From: Clostridia bacterium
Lineage (GTDB): Bacteria > Bacillota > Sulfobacillia > SLMV01
Length of the DNA: 45,124 nucleotides
NCBI GenBank assembly: GCA_003551365.1
Contig: PUMM01000147.1
Location: forward strand, 1 to 45,124
Direction of reading: 5' to 3'
Made by a program: the position numbers and the translations under genes. Below, one piece after another: positions 9,778 to 18,329 of the stretch (within the stretch, counting starts at the first letter, position 1; the number at the start of each line of letters is the position of its first letter). The notes below the pieces were generated by a model that had not been told where the DNA came from, did no database searches, and saw only the letters and a program-made list of their open reading frames with translations.

Positions 9778-11697
9778 TTGTCGACAAACACCACCTATGC
9801 AGTCACCGTCGCGCCGGACGAAGCGGAGATACAGTGCAGGTCGGGGGACAATCTGCTTGATGTACTGCACCGGGCTGACGTCGACATAGCCAGCTACTGC
9901 GGGGGAGCGGGAACCTGCGGTGGTTGCCGGGTCATCGTAGAGGGGGGAGAGGCCCGCACCGCCCGGGGCGCCACTGTTCAGGAGGGGGATGAATGTCTGG
10001 CCTGCCGGGCGGAAATCGTGGGTGACCTGCAGGTACGCATTCCCGCTGAATCCCGGCGGGCGGACGGCGAAGTGGCCACAGATGAGCCGCGGCACGTACT
10101 GGGCGCCGTCCGACCGGACCGGGAGATCGAGGTTGATCCGTTGTGTCAGGTCACCCCGGTGCAGATGACTCCGCCCTCGCTCGCGGACAACACCAGCGAC
10201 TTTGATCGCACCTGTCGCGCGCTGCAGGAGGCCACCGGGCGGGAGGTCTTTACCGCCTCGCACGGGGCCCTGCGCAGGATGGCCGCTCAGCTGCGGGACA
10301 GCGACTGGGAACCGATTGTTCTCTGGTTGGACCTACAGACGCACGGCGAAATAATTGACCTGCTCTCCCCGGGTGCGGCCGGGGGCGCCTACGGCCTCGC
10401 CATAGACATCGGAACCACCACCGTGGTGGCCGACCTGGTGGATCTCAGAAGTGGTGCATCCCTGGGTCGCGCCGGGGAGTACAATGCCCAGCAGCGGTGC
10501 GGTGAGGATGTGATCTCGCGCATCAACTTCGCCAGCCAGAGAGACGATGGCATCGAGACACTCCGGGAAGCGGTGACCGGCACCATCAACCAGCTGGTCG
10601 CCCAGCTGACCGACGGGGCGGCAGTGTCCGCACGGGAGATACGGGTGGCGGTTTGTGCCGGAAACACCACCATGATTCACACCCTGTATGGTCTGGATCC
10701 CAACAACATCAGACGGCAGCCCTACATACCAACCATAGGAAACGTGCCGCCGCTGCGGGCGTCAGAACTTGGTCTGGATGTGGATCCGGACGCGCGCATC
10801 TTCAGTTTCCCGGCGGTGGGGAGTTTTGTGGGTGGAGACGTCGTGGCCGGGGCGCTGGATTCGCGGCTGACCGAGAGGGAGGACATGACCCTGTTCGTGG
10901 ACATAGGTACCAACGGCGAAATCGTCCTGGCAGCGGCGGGATCGCTGCTGGCCTGTTCGGCCTCTGCCGGTCCCGCTTTCGAGGGAGGGGGAATCTCCTG
11001 CGGCACACGGGCAGTGCCAGGTGCGGTGGAGCGCTTCCGGGTCAGCCCCGGGGGCGATGAAGTATCCTACCGTACCATAGGGGGCGAGGCGCCCGTGGGC
11101 GTCTGCGGTACCGGGCTCATAGACCTCATGCACGCCCTGCTGCGGGCCGGAGTGATCAACCGGAGTGGTCGTTTCAACACCGAGCTGGAGACGGAGCGTC
11201 TCCGTGCGACGGAGGAAGGTTACCGTTATCTGCTGGTTCCAGCAGAGGAGACGAGGGACGGCAGGGATCTGACCATAGAGACGCCGGACATTCGCACTCT
11301 GCTGCGCTCCAAGGCGGCCATATACGCTGGCATCCGCATGCTGCTTACCAATCTGGCCCTGGACGAGTCGGCGGTCGGTCAGGTGCTCATAGCGGGCGGC
11401 TTCGGGACGCACATCAACCTCGAAGCGGCTGTGGCCATCGGGCTGTTTCCGGACATAGAGCGCGACCGCTTTCAGTTTGTGGGCAACAGTGCACTGCGGG
11501 GTGCACGTGAAGCCCTGCTCTCCCGCCTCTGCATGCGGGAGGCCCGGGAGCTGGCCGGCGGCATGACCTATCTGGAGCTTAGTGCGGACGAACAGGCCGC
11601 AGCCTTCATGGACGAATTCGTTGCGGCGGAGTTTCTCCCGCACACGGAGATGGAACGCTTTCCCTCCGTGGCGGATGATGGTGCGCCAGGGCCGTGA
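9778..11697 (+). CDS. Corrinoid activation/reactivation protein with N-terminal 2Fe-2S ferredoxin and ASKHA domains (RACo type)
   Basis: 639 aa, TTG start; CGGAGTCGGCRV 2Fe-2S motif, AIDIGTTTVVADLVDL, LFVDIGTNGEIVL, IAGGFGTHINLEAAVAIGLFPD. Confidence 0.93.
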   Translation: MSTNTTYAVTVAPDEAEIQCRSGDNLLDVLHRADVDIASYCGGAGTCGGCRVIVEGGEARTARGATVQEGDECLACRAEIVGDLQVRIPAESRRADGEVATDEPRHVLGAVRPDREIEVDPLCQVTPVQMTPPSLADNTSDFDRTCRALQEATGREVFTASHGALRRMAAQLRDSDWEPIVLWLDLQTHGEIIDLLSPGAAGGAYGLAIDIGTTTVVADLVDLRSGASLGRAGEYNAQQRCGEDVISRINFASQRDDGIETLREAVTGTINQLVAQLTDGAAVSAREIRVAVCAGNTTMIHTLYGLDPNNIRRQPYIPTIGNVPPLRASELGLDVDPDARIFSFPAVGSFVGGDVVAGALDSRLTEREDMTLFVDIGTNGEIVLAAAGSLLACSASAGPAFEGGGISCGTRAVPGAVERFRVSPGGDEVSYRTIGGEAPVGVCGTGLIDLMHALLRAGVINRSGRFNTELETERLRATEEGYRYLLVPAEETRDGRDLTIETPDIRTLLRSKAAIYAGIRMLLTNLALDESAVGQVLIAGGFGTHINLEAAVAIGLFPDIERDRFQFVGNSALRGAREALLSRLCMREARELAGGMTYLELSADEQAAAFMDEFVAAEFLPHTEMERFPSVADDGAPGP

Positions 11698-11709
11698 ATG
11701 GGAGGATAT

Positions 11710-12804
11710 ATGAAAAACCTGTTTGTGACAGCTACTGAGCGGGACGTCGGCAAGACCGCATTCACGGTCGGCCTGCTCTCGCTTTTGCGTGAGGAAATGG
11801 GAGACGTCGGATACATGAAACCAATCGGGCAGCGTTATGTGGTGCAGGATGGCATGAAGGTGGATGAGGATGTCGCAGTGGTCAACTCCATCTTCGACTA
11901 TCCGGATGCCCTTGAGGATATGAGCCCCATTGTGGTCGATCGTGACTTCACGCGCAAGTATCTCGATCTCTCCGGAACAGATGAGCTCACAGAGCGGGTC
12001 AGACGCGGTTTTGATCACATCTCTCGGCGCCACGGTAACGTGATCATGGAAGGTGCCGGCAAATGCAGTGTCGGCGAGTGCTTCGGCCTCTCCAATATGC
12101 AGGCGGCCAAGATGACCGACTCCTCCGTCATCCTGGTGGCGGAGGGAGGAATCGGCAGCACCGTGGACGCCTGCCTCCTGCAGATGGCCTATATGAAGCA
12201 ATATAATGTGGATGTTCGTGGAGTCATCATCAATAAGGTATTCCGAGAGAAATATGACGAAATTGTGGAGGTCACGGCGCGGGGACTGGAGCGCCGGGGG
12301 GTTCCGGTACTGGGAGTGGTGCCGTACGAGCCCGTCCTCTCCTATCCCACCCTGCAGATTATCATGGACGAGCTCGACGTGCGCAGGCTCACCCTGCAGG
12401 ATCAGCCCGATGTGGACAAAAACATCGGCCGGATAGTGGTCGGGGCGATGAAGCCACACCACGCTCTCAACTACATCCGCGAGGGCGAACTGCTGATCAC
12501 CGGCGGCGATCGTGGGGACATCCTGATCTCCGTGCTGTGCCGCAGCGCCATGTCTCTGCACGACGACACGGGATTCGCCGTAGTGGGAATCCTGGTGACG
12601 GGGGGGATGGAGCCGCACCAGTCCATTCTGGACGTCGCTGAACGGCTGGGCATCCTGGTCCTGGCGACGGACATGGATACTTACAACACCGTTGCACGCA
12701 TCAAGAGCATGCGGGTCAAGCTGCGCAAGGGCGACGATGAGAAAGTGGAGGCGCTCGTGCCGCTGATTCGCGATCATGTAGATATCGATCGCATTCTGGG
12801 TTGA
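11710..12804 (+). CDS. BioD-like AAA plus DRTGG-domain protein (Pta-N-like, no phosphotransacetylase catalytic domain)
   Basis: MKNLFVTATERDVGKTAFTVGLL; MEGAGKCSVG; central DRTGG-like region with GGDRGDI; GGAGGATAT SD before 11710. Confidence 0.82.
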   Translation: MKNLFVTATERDVGKTAFTVGLLSLLREEMGDVGYMKPIGQRYVVQDGMKVDEDVAVVNSIFDYPDALEDMSPIVVDRDFTRKYLDLSGTDELTERVRRGFDHISRRHGNVIMEGAGKCSVGECFGLSNMQAAKMTDSSVILVAEGGIGSTVDACLLQMAYMKQYNVDVRGVIINKVFREKYDEIVEVTARGLERRGVPVLGVVPYEPVLSYPTLQIIMDELDVRRLTLQDQPDVDKNIGRIVVGAMKPHHALNYIREGELLITGGDRGDILISVLCRSAMSLHDDTGFAVVGILVTGGMEPHQSILDVAERLGILVLATDMDTYNTVARIKSMRVKLRKGDDEKVEALVPLIRDHVDIDRILG

Positions 12805-12877
12805 AGCAAACATCAATGCCAGCGGACACACCGCTCTCCGGAGGCGGCGGTGGATGTTCCGTGGAGGAGGTGCAACG

Positions 12878-14119
12878 ATGCATGAATCTGTAGCAGTACT
12901 TGGCGCGGGCCCGGCCGGCCTGGCAGCTGCGCTGGAGTTGGCTGACAGCGGGGTGCCCACGCTCCTGCTGGAGCGAGATCTGCGGGTCGGGGGACGGGCC
13001 GCTGAATATACCTGCAAGGCCGGATCAGAGTGCGCGCGTTGTAACGTGTGTCTGGTGAGCGACCTCACTGACCGCGTGCGGGCGCACCAGCTGATCGAGC
13101 CCCACTTTGGAGTCCGCCCGCGGGAGCTGCGCGGGGAAGTGGGCAGCTTCCAGCTCAACGCCGACCGCGAGGGGCTCGTCCTGGATCCGGCCCGCTGCAC
13201 GGGGTGCGGACTCTGCGCCAATGAATGTCCGGCGGACGAGAGCCCTCCCGTGTATCCATCCGGCCTGGCCGGGGACCGGACCTACCGTCTGGACCCGGAT
13301 TCCTGTCTGCCCGACTGCCGGGTCTGCGAGGATGCCTGCCCGACCGGAGCCATCGACCTGGGGGCGGGGGAGGAGAGCCTGAGGTTCGATTTCAGCCACC
13401 TCATAGTGGCCACCGGATTTCGACCCTTTCCGGCCGGTACGCTGGCCGAATATGGATATGGAGCCACACCCACAGTGCTGACCGCCAACGACTTGGAGGA
13501 CGGCCTCCGCGCCTGTGGCGACCCGGCAGAGTATCTCGGTGATGCCCGCCGCGTCGCATTTGTGCAGTGTGTGGGGTCGCGCGATGAGCACAACAACAGC
13601 TACTGCTCCGCGGTTTGCTGTGCGTATACCATGCGGCTGGCGCGCCTGCTGCGGGAGGAAGTACCCGATGTGCAACTGACGCTGTACTACATGGATCTGC
13701 AGAGCTTCGGCCGCGGGTGGCCGGAATTTCGCGACCGCTGCCAGGAGCTCGGCATCGAGATGCGCCGTGGAAAGCCCGCATCCATTCAAGAGGGGGCAGA
13801 CGGTGTGGCCATCGTGCAGCGCGAGGACCCCTCCGGCGGACACCTGTGCAGCGAGGATCACGATTTGGTAGTGCTCTCGGTGGGTATCGCGCCCGAGGAG
13901 GATGCGTCCCGCCTGGCCCGCATTTTGCGCCTGACCCGCGACAGGGATGGATTTTTTGCCGTTCAGTCCGATGAGGCCAGCGCAACGGAGACGGACATCC
14001 CCGGGGTGTTCGCTGCGGGTGCGTGCACGGGCCCGGGAGACATTGCCCATTCAATCGCGCACGGGCGCCGCGCAGCCCTGGGAGTAAAATCATCACTTCA
14101 GAAAGGCCGGTCCTCATGA
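12878..14119 (+). CDS. HdrA-like FAD/[4Fe-4S] oxidoreductase
   Basis: MHESVAVLGAGPAGLAAALELA; two ferredoxin-type Cys clusters; HdrA signature QCVGSRDEHNNSYCSAVCCAYTMRLA. Confidence 0.87.
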   Translation: MHESVAVLGAGPAGLAAALELADSGVPTLLLERDLRVGGRAAEYTCKAGSECARCNVCLVSDLTDRVRAHQLIEPHFGVRPRELRGEVGSFQLNADREGLVLDPARCTGCGLCANECPADESPPVYPSGLAGDRTYRLDPDSCLPDCRVCEDACPTGAIDLGAGEESLRFDFSHLIVATGFRPFPAGTLAEYGYGATPTVLTANDLEDGLRACGDPAEYLGDARRVAFVQCVGSRDEHNNSYCSAVCCAYTMRLARLLREEVPDVQLTLYYMDLQSFGRGWPEFRDRCQELGIEMRRGKPASIQEGADGVAIVQREDPSGGHLCSEDHDLVVLSVGIAPEEDASRLARILRLTRDRDGFFAVQSDEASATETDIPGVFAAGACTGPGDIAHSIAHGRRAALGVKSSLQKGRSS

Positions 14120-15786
14120 CAACACACGAGCGACGAGGAGCAATTCTCTGCAGCTGCTGTGGACAGATCGAACTCGACGCAGTACAGGAGACGCTGCGGA
14201 CCTGCGGCATAGCCAGCTGGCAGCATGACCAGCTGTGCAGCGACGATGGAATGGATTTTTTGGCTGACCGGATCTCATCCGCCTCCCTTTGTCGTCTGCT
14301 CATCTGCGCCTGTGCGGACGAGGACAAGGTCAGTGCGTGGCAAAAAACTGCGCGGGTGGAGGGACTGCAGCCGGCCGTGACCAGTGTGCTGGGAATGCGG
14401 GACAGGGATCCCGCATCGTTGCCGCGTGAGGTGCGGGTGGCCGCTGCCTATCAGCAGTGTGCGCTACCCGTGGCCGTGCAGGATGCGATATCGGTGTCCC
14501 GGGATGTCCTGGTGCTGGGGGGCAGTATCTCCGGTCTCCGGACCGCCCTGCAACTGGCCGAGGGCGGGTACAGAGTTACCATAGCGGACGAAGAGAAGCT
14601 CGGAGACAGAGCTACAGGACACCCGCTGGCCGGACTGGACGAGGACGGTCCGGAAATGCTGCTCGAGCGGGTACGGGAATGCGAGGACATTTATGTTCGC
14701 GCCCCCACCCGCGTGCTTCGGGCCGACGGTCAGGTGGGAAGTTTTTATGTGACATTTTCCGGGCAGAACGGTGAGACAGAGGAGTTTGGGGCCCTGGTGC
14801 TGGCGACCGGCTGTGCGGCGGCCGGGCGCGAGAAATTTCTCGGGGTCGCCACTGGCGCCGAAATTGTGCCGGTAGGACATTTCGCCGCGGCTGTCAGCCG
14901 CGAGGAGGCATTGTCCGTTCCCGGAGCAGGTCGCCCCCATCAGTTGGCCTTCATCGTGCCGCCGGATGCTGCCCGGACCGAAGTCCCCTTCCTGGCCGCG
15001 GCGCGCGCGGCACGGGAGGCGGGCCGCCTGCTGAATGCCGAGATCTACCTGCTGTGCAATGATGCCAAGGTGGCCGCCCCCGGGGGAGAGCGCATGTACC
15101 GGGATCTCCGGGATCGCGGCGTTACGGTGATACGGTTTGATGCCGACAGCATGACCCTGGAGGAGGCGGAGGTTCCCCGCAGCTACACCGATCCGGCCGC
15201 AATGGACCACCCCCTGACACTCCGCTTCACCGGAGAGGTGCTGGAGGGTGCGGGAGGCGATACTGCCTGGGAGCTGGCCCTGGATCGACTTTTTGTCGCC
15301 GACCGTCTGCAGCTGAGCGAGATGGGTGTCCGTCTGGCCGACCTGCTGCAGGTGCGCCGCGCCGATGATGGTTTCCTGGGTGACGACAATGTATACCAGT
15401 TGCCCGCAGGAACCAATCGCCCCGGCATACTGGCCGTGGGGTCAGCCCGACGCCCGGCAACTCCGGCGGCTGCATCCACCGATGCAGCCAATGCCGCATC
15501 CTCCGTGCAAAAGCTTCTGGGTGAGGGAGTCATGAGTGTGGATCACATCGCAGCCGTGGTGCAGAGCGAAGAGTGTGTTCTCTGCCTCACCTGCATCCGA
15601 TCCTGTCCGCACGTGGCCATCTCCATCAGTGCGGAGGATGATGCTGCAAAGGTGCACCGGGAGGCCTGTCGGGGTTGCGGGATATGCGCCGGGGAGTGTC
15701 CGGCGGATGCCATACAGCTGGAAGGATATGCGGATGACAGTTTTGCTGCCGCTCTGGATGCTATGAGGGGAGTGCAGTCATCATGA
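14116..15786 (+). CDS. Divergent HdrA-like protein with C-terminal 2[4Fe-4S] ferredoxin
   Basis: ATGA overlap start at 14116; HdrA-N-like AILCSCCGQI..., DVLVLGGSISGLRTALQLAEGGYRV, C-terminal CVLCLTCIRSCP and CRGCGICAGECP. Confidence 0.83.
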   Translation: MTTHERRGAILCSCCGQIELDAVQETLRTCGIASWQHDQLCSDDGMDFLADRISSASLCRLLICACADEDKVSAWQKTARVEGLQPAVTSVLGMRDRDPASLPREVRVAAAYQQCALPVAVQDAISVSRDVLVLGGSISGLRTALQLAEGGYRVTIADEEKLGDRATGHPLAGLDEDGPEMLLERVRECEDIYVRAPTRVLRADGQVGSFYVTFSGQNGETEEFGALVLATGCAAAGREKFLGVATGAEIVPVGHFAAAVSREEALSVPGAGRPHQLAFIVPPDAARTEVPFLAAARAAREAGRLLNAEIYLLCNDAKVAAPGGERMYRDLRDRGVTVIRFDADSMTLEEAEVPRSYTDPAAMDHPLTLRFTGEVLEGAGGDTAWELALDRLFVADRLQLSEMGVRLADLLQVRRADDGFLGDDNVYQLPAGTNRPGILAVGSARRPATPAAASTDAANAASSVQKLLGEGVMSVDHIAAVVQSEECVLCLTCIRSCPHVAISISAEDDAAKVHREACRGCGICAGECPADAIQLEGYADDSFAAALDAMRGVQSS

Positions 15787-16205
15787 TAGCCGGAGAATCA
15801 CAGAATACAGTCGTCGCATTTTGCTGCGAGAACTCTGCACTACCCGCTCTGGAGGATGCCAGGCATGCCGGAACAGAGATTCCGGGGGTTGTCCAGACCA
15901 TCCGGGTCCCCTGTGCGGGTAAGGTGGAGGAGGATCACATCCTCAAGGCCCTGGAGTCCGGAGCGGAAGGCGTCATAATTCTGGCGTGCCACAAGGACAG
16001 CTGCCAGTACATACAGGGCAACGTCCGCGCTGAGAAGCGGCTCGTGCGCCTGCAGCAGCTGCTGGGCGAGGTGGATCATTCGCCAGAATGCATCCGGTAC
16101 GTAACCGCTGCTCCCTCCGAGGCGGCGCGGGTTGCGCGCCTGCTGCGCTCCTTCGTGCAGGATCTGTCCGGGGTCGATTCCGGGGAGGAGGCGATTGAAC
16201 GATGA
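15783..16205 (+). CDS. mvhD: MvhD-type hydrogenase delta-like 2Fe-2S subunit
   Basis: 140 aa; VVAFCCENSAL, RVPCAGKVEEDHILKALESGAEGVIILACHKDSC. Confidence 0.9.
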   Translation: MIAGESQNTVVAFCCENSALPALEDARHAGTEIPGVVQTIRVPCAGKVEEDHILKALESGAEGVIILACHKDSCQYIQGNVRAEKRLVRLQQLLGEVDHSPECIRYVTAAPSEAARVARLLRSFVQDLSGVDSGEEAIER

Positions 16206-16870
16206 TTGTGGCCGAGCGCAAGGCCATTGGCGATATAGTGCGGATGATTGAAGACGCCCGACGCGTTCTGGTGGTGGGCTGCGGTACCTGCGTCACGGTC
16301 TGTTTGGCAGGTGGAGAGAAGGAGGTAGCCGTTTGCGCCTCCCTGCTTCGCCTGCACGACCGCAACAGAGATGGGGACATGACGGTCGCCGAAACCACCA
16401 TCGAGCGCCAGTGCGAGTGGGAATTTGCCGAGCAGCTGGAGGACATGGCCGCCGACAGCGATGCAATCCTCTCTCTGGCCTGCGGTGCGGGAGTGCAGAC
16501 GCTGGTCGCGCACTTTCCCGATACCCCCGTCCTTCCGGGCCTCAACACCCAGTTCATCGGGATCCCCGAGGAACAGGGCGTGTGGACGGAGCATTGCCTC
16601 GCCTGCGGTGAGTGCGTTCTCGACCGGACGGGCGGCATCTGTCCGGTTGCACGTTGCGCCAAGACCATCCTGAATGGACCGTGTGGGGGATCACAGGACG
16701 GAAAATGCGAGATAGATCCGGAAACGGACTGCGCGTGGCAGCTCATCTTCGATCGACTGAAACGCCTGGGACGGCTGCACGTGCTGGAAGAAATTGAACC
16801 CCCCAAGGACTGGTCCAACAGTTCGGATGGCGGACCCAGGAAGGTGAAGCGAGAGGATATGATCCTATGA
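16202..16870 (+). CDS. metV: MetV, MTHFR zinc-binding partner (MTHFR C-terminal domain protein)
   Basis: 222 aa; CGTCVTVCLAGGEKE..., CLACGECVLDRTGGICPVARCAKTILNGPCGGS. Confidence 0.92.
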   Translation: MIVAERKAIGDIVRMIEDARRVLVVGCGTCVTVCLAGGEKEVAVCASLLRLHDRNRDGDMTVAETTIERQCEWEFAEQLEDMAADSDAILSLACGAGVQTLVAHFPDTPVLPGLNTQFIGIPEEQGVWTEHCLACGECVLDRTGGICPVARCAKTILNGPCGGSQDGKCEIDPETDCAWQLIFDRLKRLGRLHVLEEIEPPKDWSNSSDGGPRKVKREDMIL

Positions 16871-17814
16871 ACGAAATGCCCACCGGCCACACCAACACCA
16901 ATAGCAATCTGGAGCGAGTGCTGGCGGCGGGGGAGTTCGCCGTGTGCGGGGAGTTGGGCCCGCCGCGGAGCGCCGACGCAGAAGTCATCACTGAACACGC
17001 CAGGCATTTTCGCGGCTACGTCGATGCAGTGAACATTACTGACAACCAGACCGCCATAGTGCGTATGTCCAGTATAGCTGCCGGTGTGCTGCTGCGCGAG
17101 ACCGGATTGGAGCCCGTGATCCAGATGACCTGCCGCGATCGTAACCGGCTGGCACAACAGTCCGATCTTCTGGGCGCGGCGGCCCTGGGTCTCAATACCC
17201 TGCTGTGTCTCTCGGGAGACCATCAGGTATTTGGTGATGAGGATAAGGCCCGCAACGTCTACGACATCGATTCGATGCATCTTTTGCAGATGGTGCGCGG
17301 CATGCGGGATGACCGCCAGTTTCTGTCTGGCTCGGATATTGAGGGTGCTGAGCCGCGCTTCTTCGTGGGCGCCGCCGCCAATCCCTTTGCCGATCCCTTT
17401 GAGTTTCGCGTGGTCCGCCTGGCCAAGAAGGTCGCGGCTGGTGCAGAGTTCATTCAGACGCAGGCGGTGTACGATGTGCCGCGCTTTGCCCGCTGGATGG
17501 AGGCGGTGCGCGATCTGGGACTACACGAGAGGGTCAGTATCATGGCCGGACTGGTGCCGCCCAAATCGGCAGGTGCTCTGCGCTACATGAAAAATAATGT
17601 CTCGGGCATGCGGATACCGGATGAGCTGATCCGGCGCATGAGCGGGGCGGAAGACCCGCGGGACGAGGGTATACAGTTGACCGCAGAACTGATTGAACAG
17701 GTACGGGAGATCGAAGGGGTGCGGGGCGTGCACATAATGCCCATCATGTGGGAGTCGGCCCTGCCGGAAATTGTGACGCGCGCCGGTCTGACGCCCCGAC
17801 CGGATCTCGGCTGA
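16867..17814 (+). CDS. metF: Methylenetetrahydrofolate reductase
   Basis: 315 aa; CGELGPPRSAD, NITDNQTAIVRMSS, LLCLSGDHQVFGD, GAEFIQTQAVYD. Confidence 0.94.
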   Translation: MNEMPTGHTNTNSNLERVLAAGEFAVCGELGPPRSADAEVITEHARHFRGYVDAVNITDNQTAIVRMSSIAAGVLLRETGLEPVIQMTCRDRNRLAQQSDLLGAAALGLNTLLCLSGDHQVFGDEDKARNVYDIDSMHLLQMVRGMRDDRQFLSGSDIEGAEPRFFVGAAANPFADPFEFRVVRLAKKVAAGAEFIQTQAVYDVPRFARWMEAVRDLGLHERVSIMAGLVPPKSAGALRYMKNNVSGMRIPDELIRRMSGAEDPRDEGIQLTAELIEQVREIEGVRGVHIMPIMWESALPEIVTRAGLTPRPDLG

Positions 17815-17837
17815 TCTCGATAGGGGGTGCAGTAGAA

Positions 17838-18329
17838 GTGGTCGTCGATGCAAGCAAGCTCGATCCAGAATTCAAATACGAAGTCGCCTCGCTGCCCGGG
17901 GCAGAGAATGTGCGGGTGTGTTTTACCTGCGGGGTGTGTACCGCCAGCTGCCCGGTCAGTGAGGTGGAGGAGCGCTTCAATCCCCGCAGGATGATCCGCA
18001 TGATTATGTGGGGTCTGAAGGAAGAACTCCTGTCTTCCGACCTGCTGTGGCTGTGCAACCAGTGCTACGCCTGTTACGCGCATTGCCCGCAGGACGTGAA
18101 GTTCACCGACGTGGTGGGTGCCCTGCGGCGCATGGCCGTGCAGGAAGGGTATGTGGACGGCTCCTTCCTCCGGCTTTCGGAGGATATGGACTGTTTCGCC
18201 CAGCGAGTTAGAAACCGTCTGGTGAGCAAGGTCCTGCAGATCAGCAGTGAGGATGCCGACGCCGAAATCGATCTACCGTCCCTCATGGCCCGCATGGCGC
18301 AGGAACTAGAGGGGGAGGAGGACTGCTGA
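17838..18329 (+). CDS. hdrC: HdrC-type 4Fe-4S protein
   Basis: GTG start at 17838 within ORF 17748-18329; CFTCGVCTASCPV and CNQCYACYAHCPQ. Confidence 0.9.
   Translation: MVVDASKLDPEFKYEVASLPGAENVRVCFTCGVCTASCPVSEVEERFNPRRMIRMIMWGLKEELLSSDLLWLCNQCYACYAHCPQDVKFTDVVGALRRMAVQEGYVDGSFLRLSEDMDCFAQRVRNRLVSKVLQISSEDADAEIDLPSLMARMAQELEGEEDC

Noticed and set aside
10762-13221. 819-aa minus-strand ORF
   Set aside because: Antisense shadow of the corrinoid activator, the DRTGG protein and the HdrA-like gene; low-complexity H/R/G-rich translation with no family motifs; a GC-rich genome artefact.
15973-17280. 435-aa minus-strand ORF
   Set aside because: Antisense to mvhD, metV and metF, which carry convincing family motifs.
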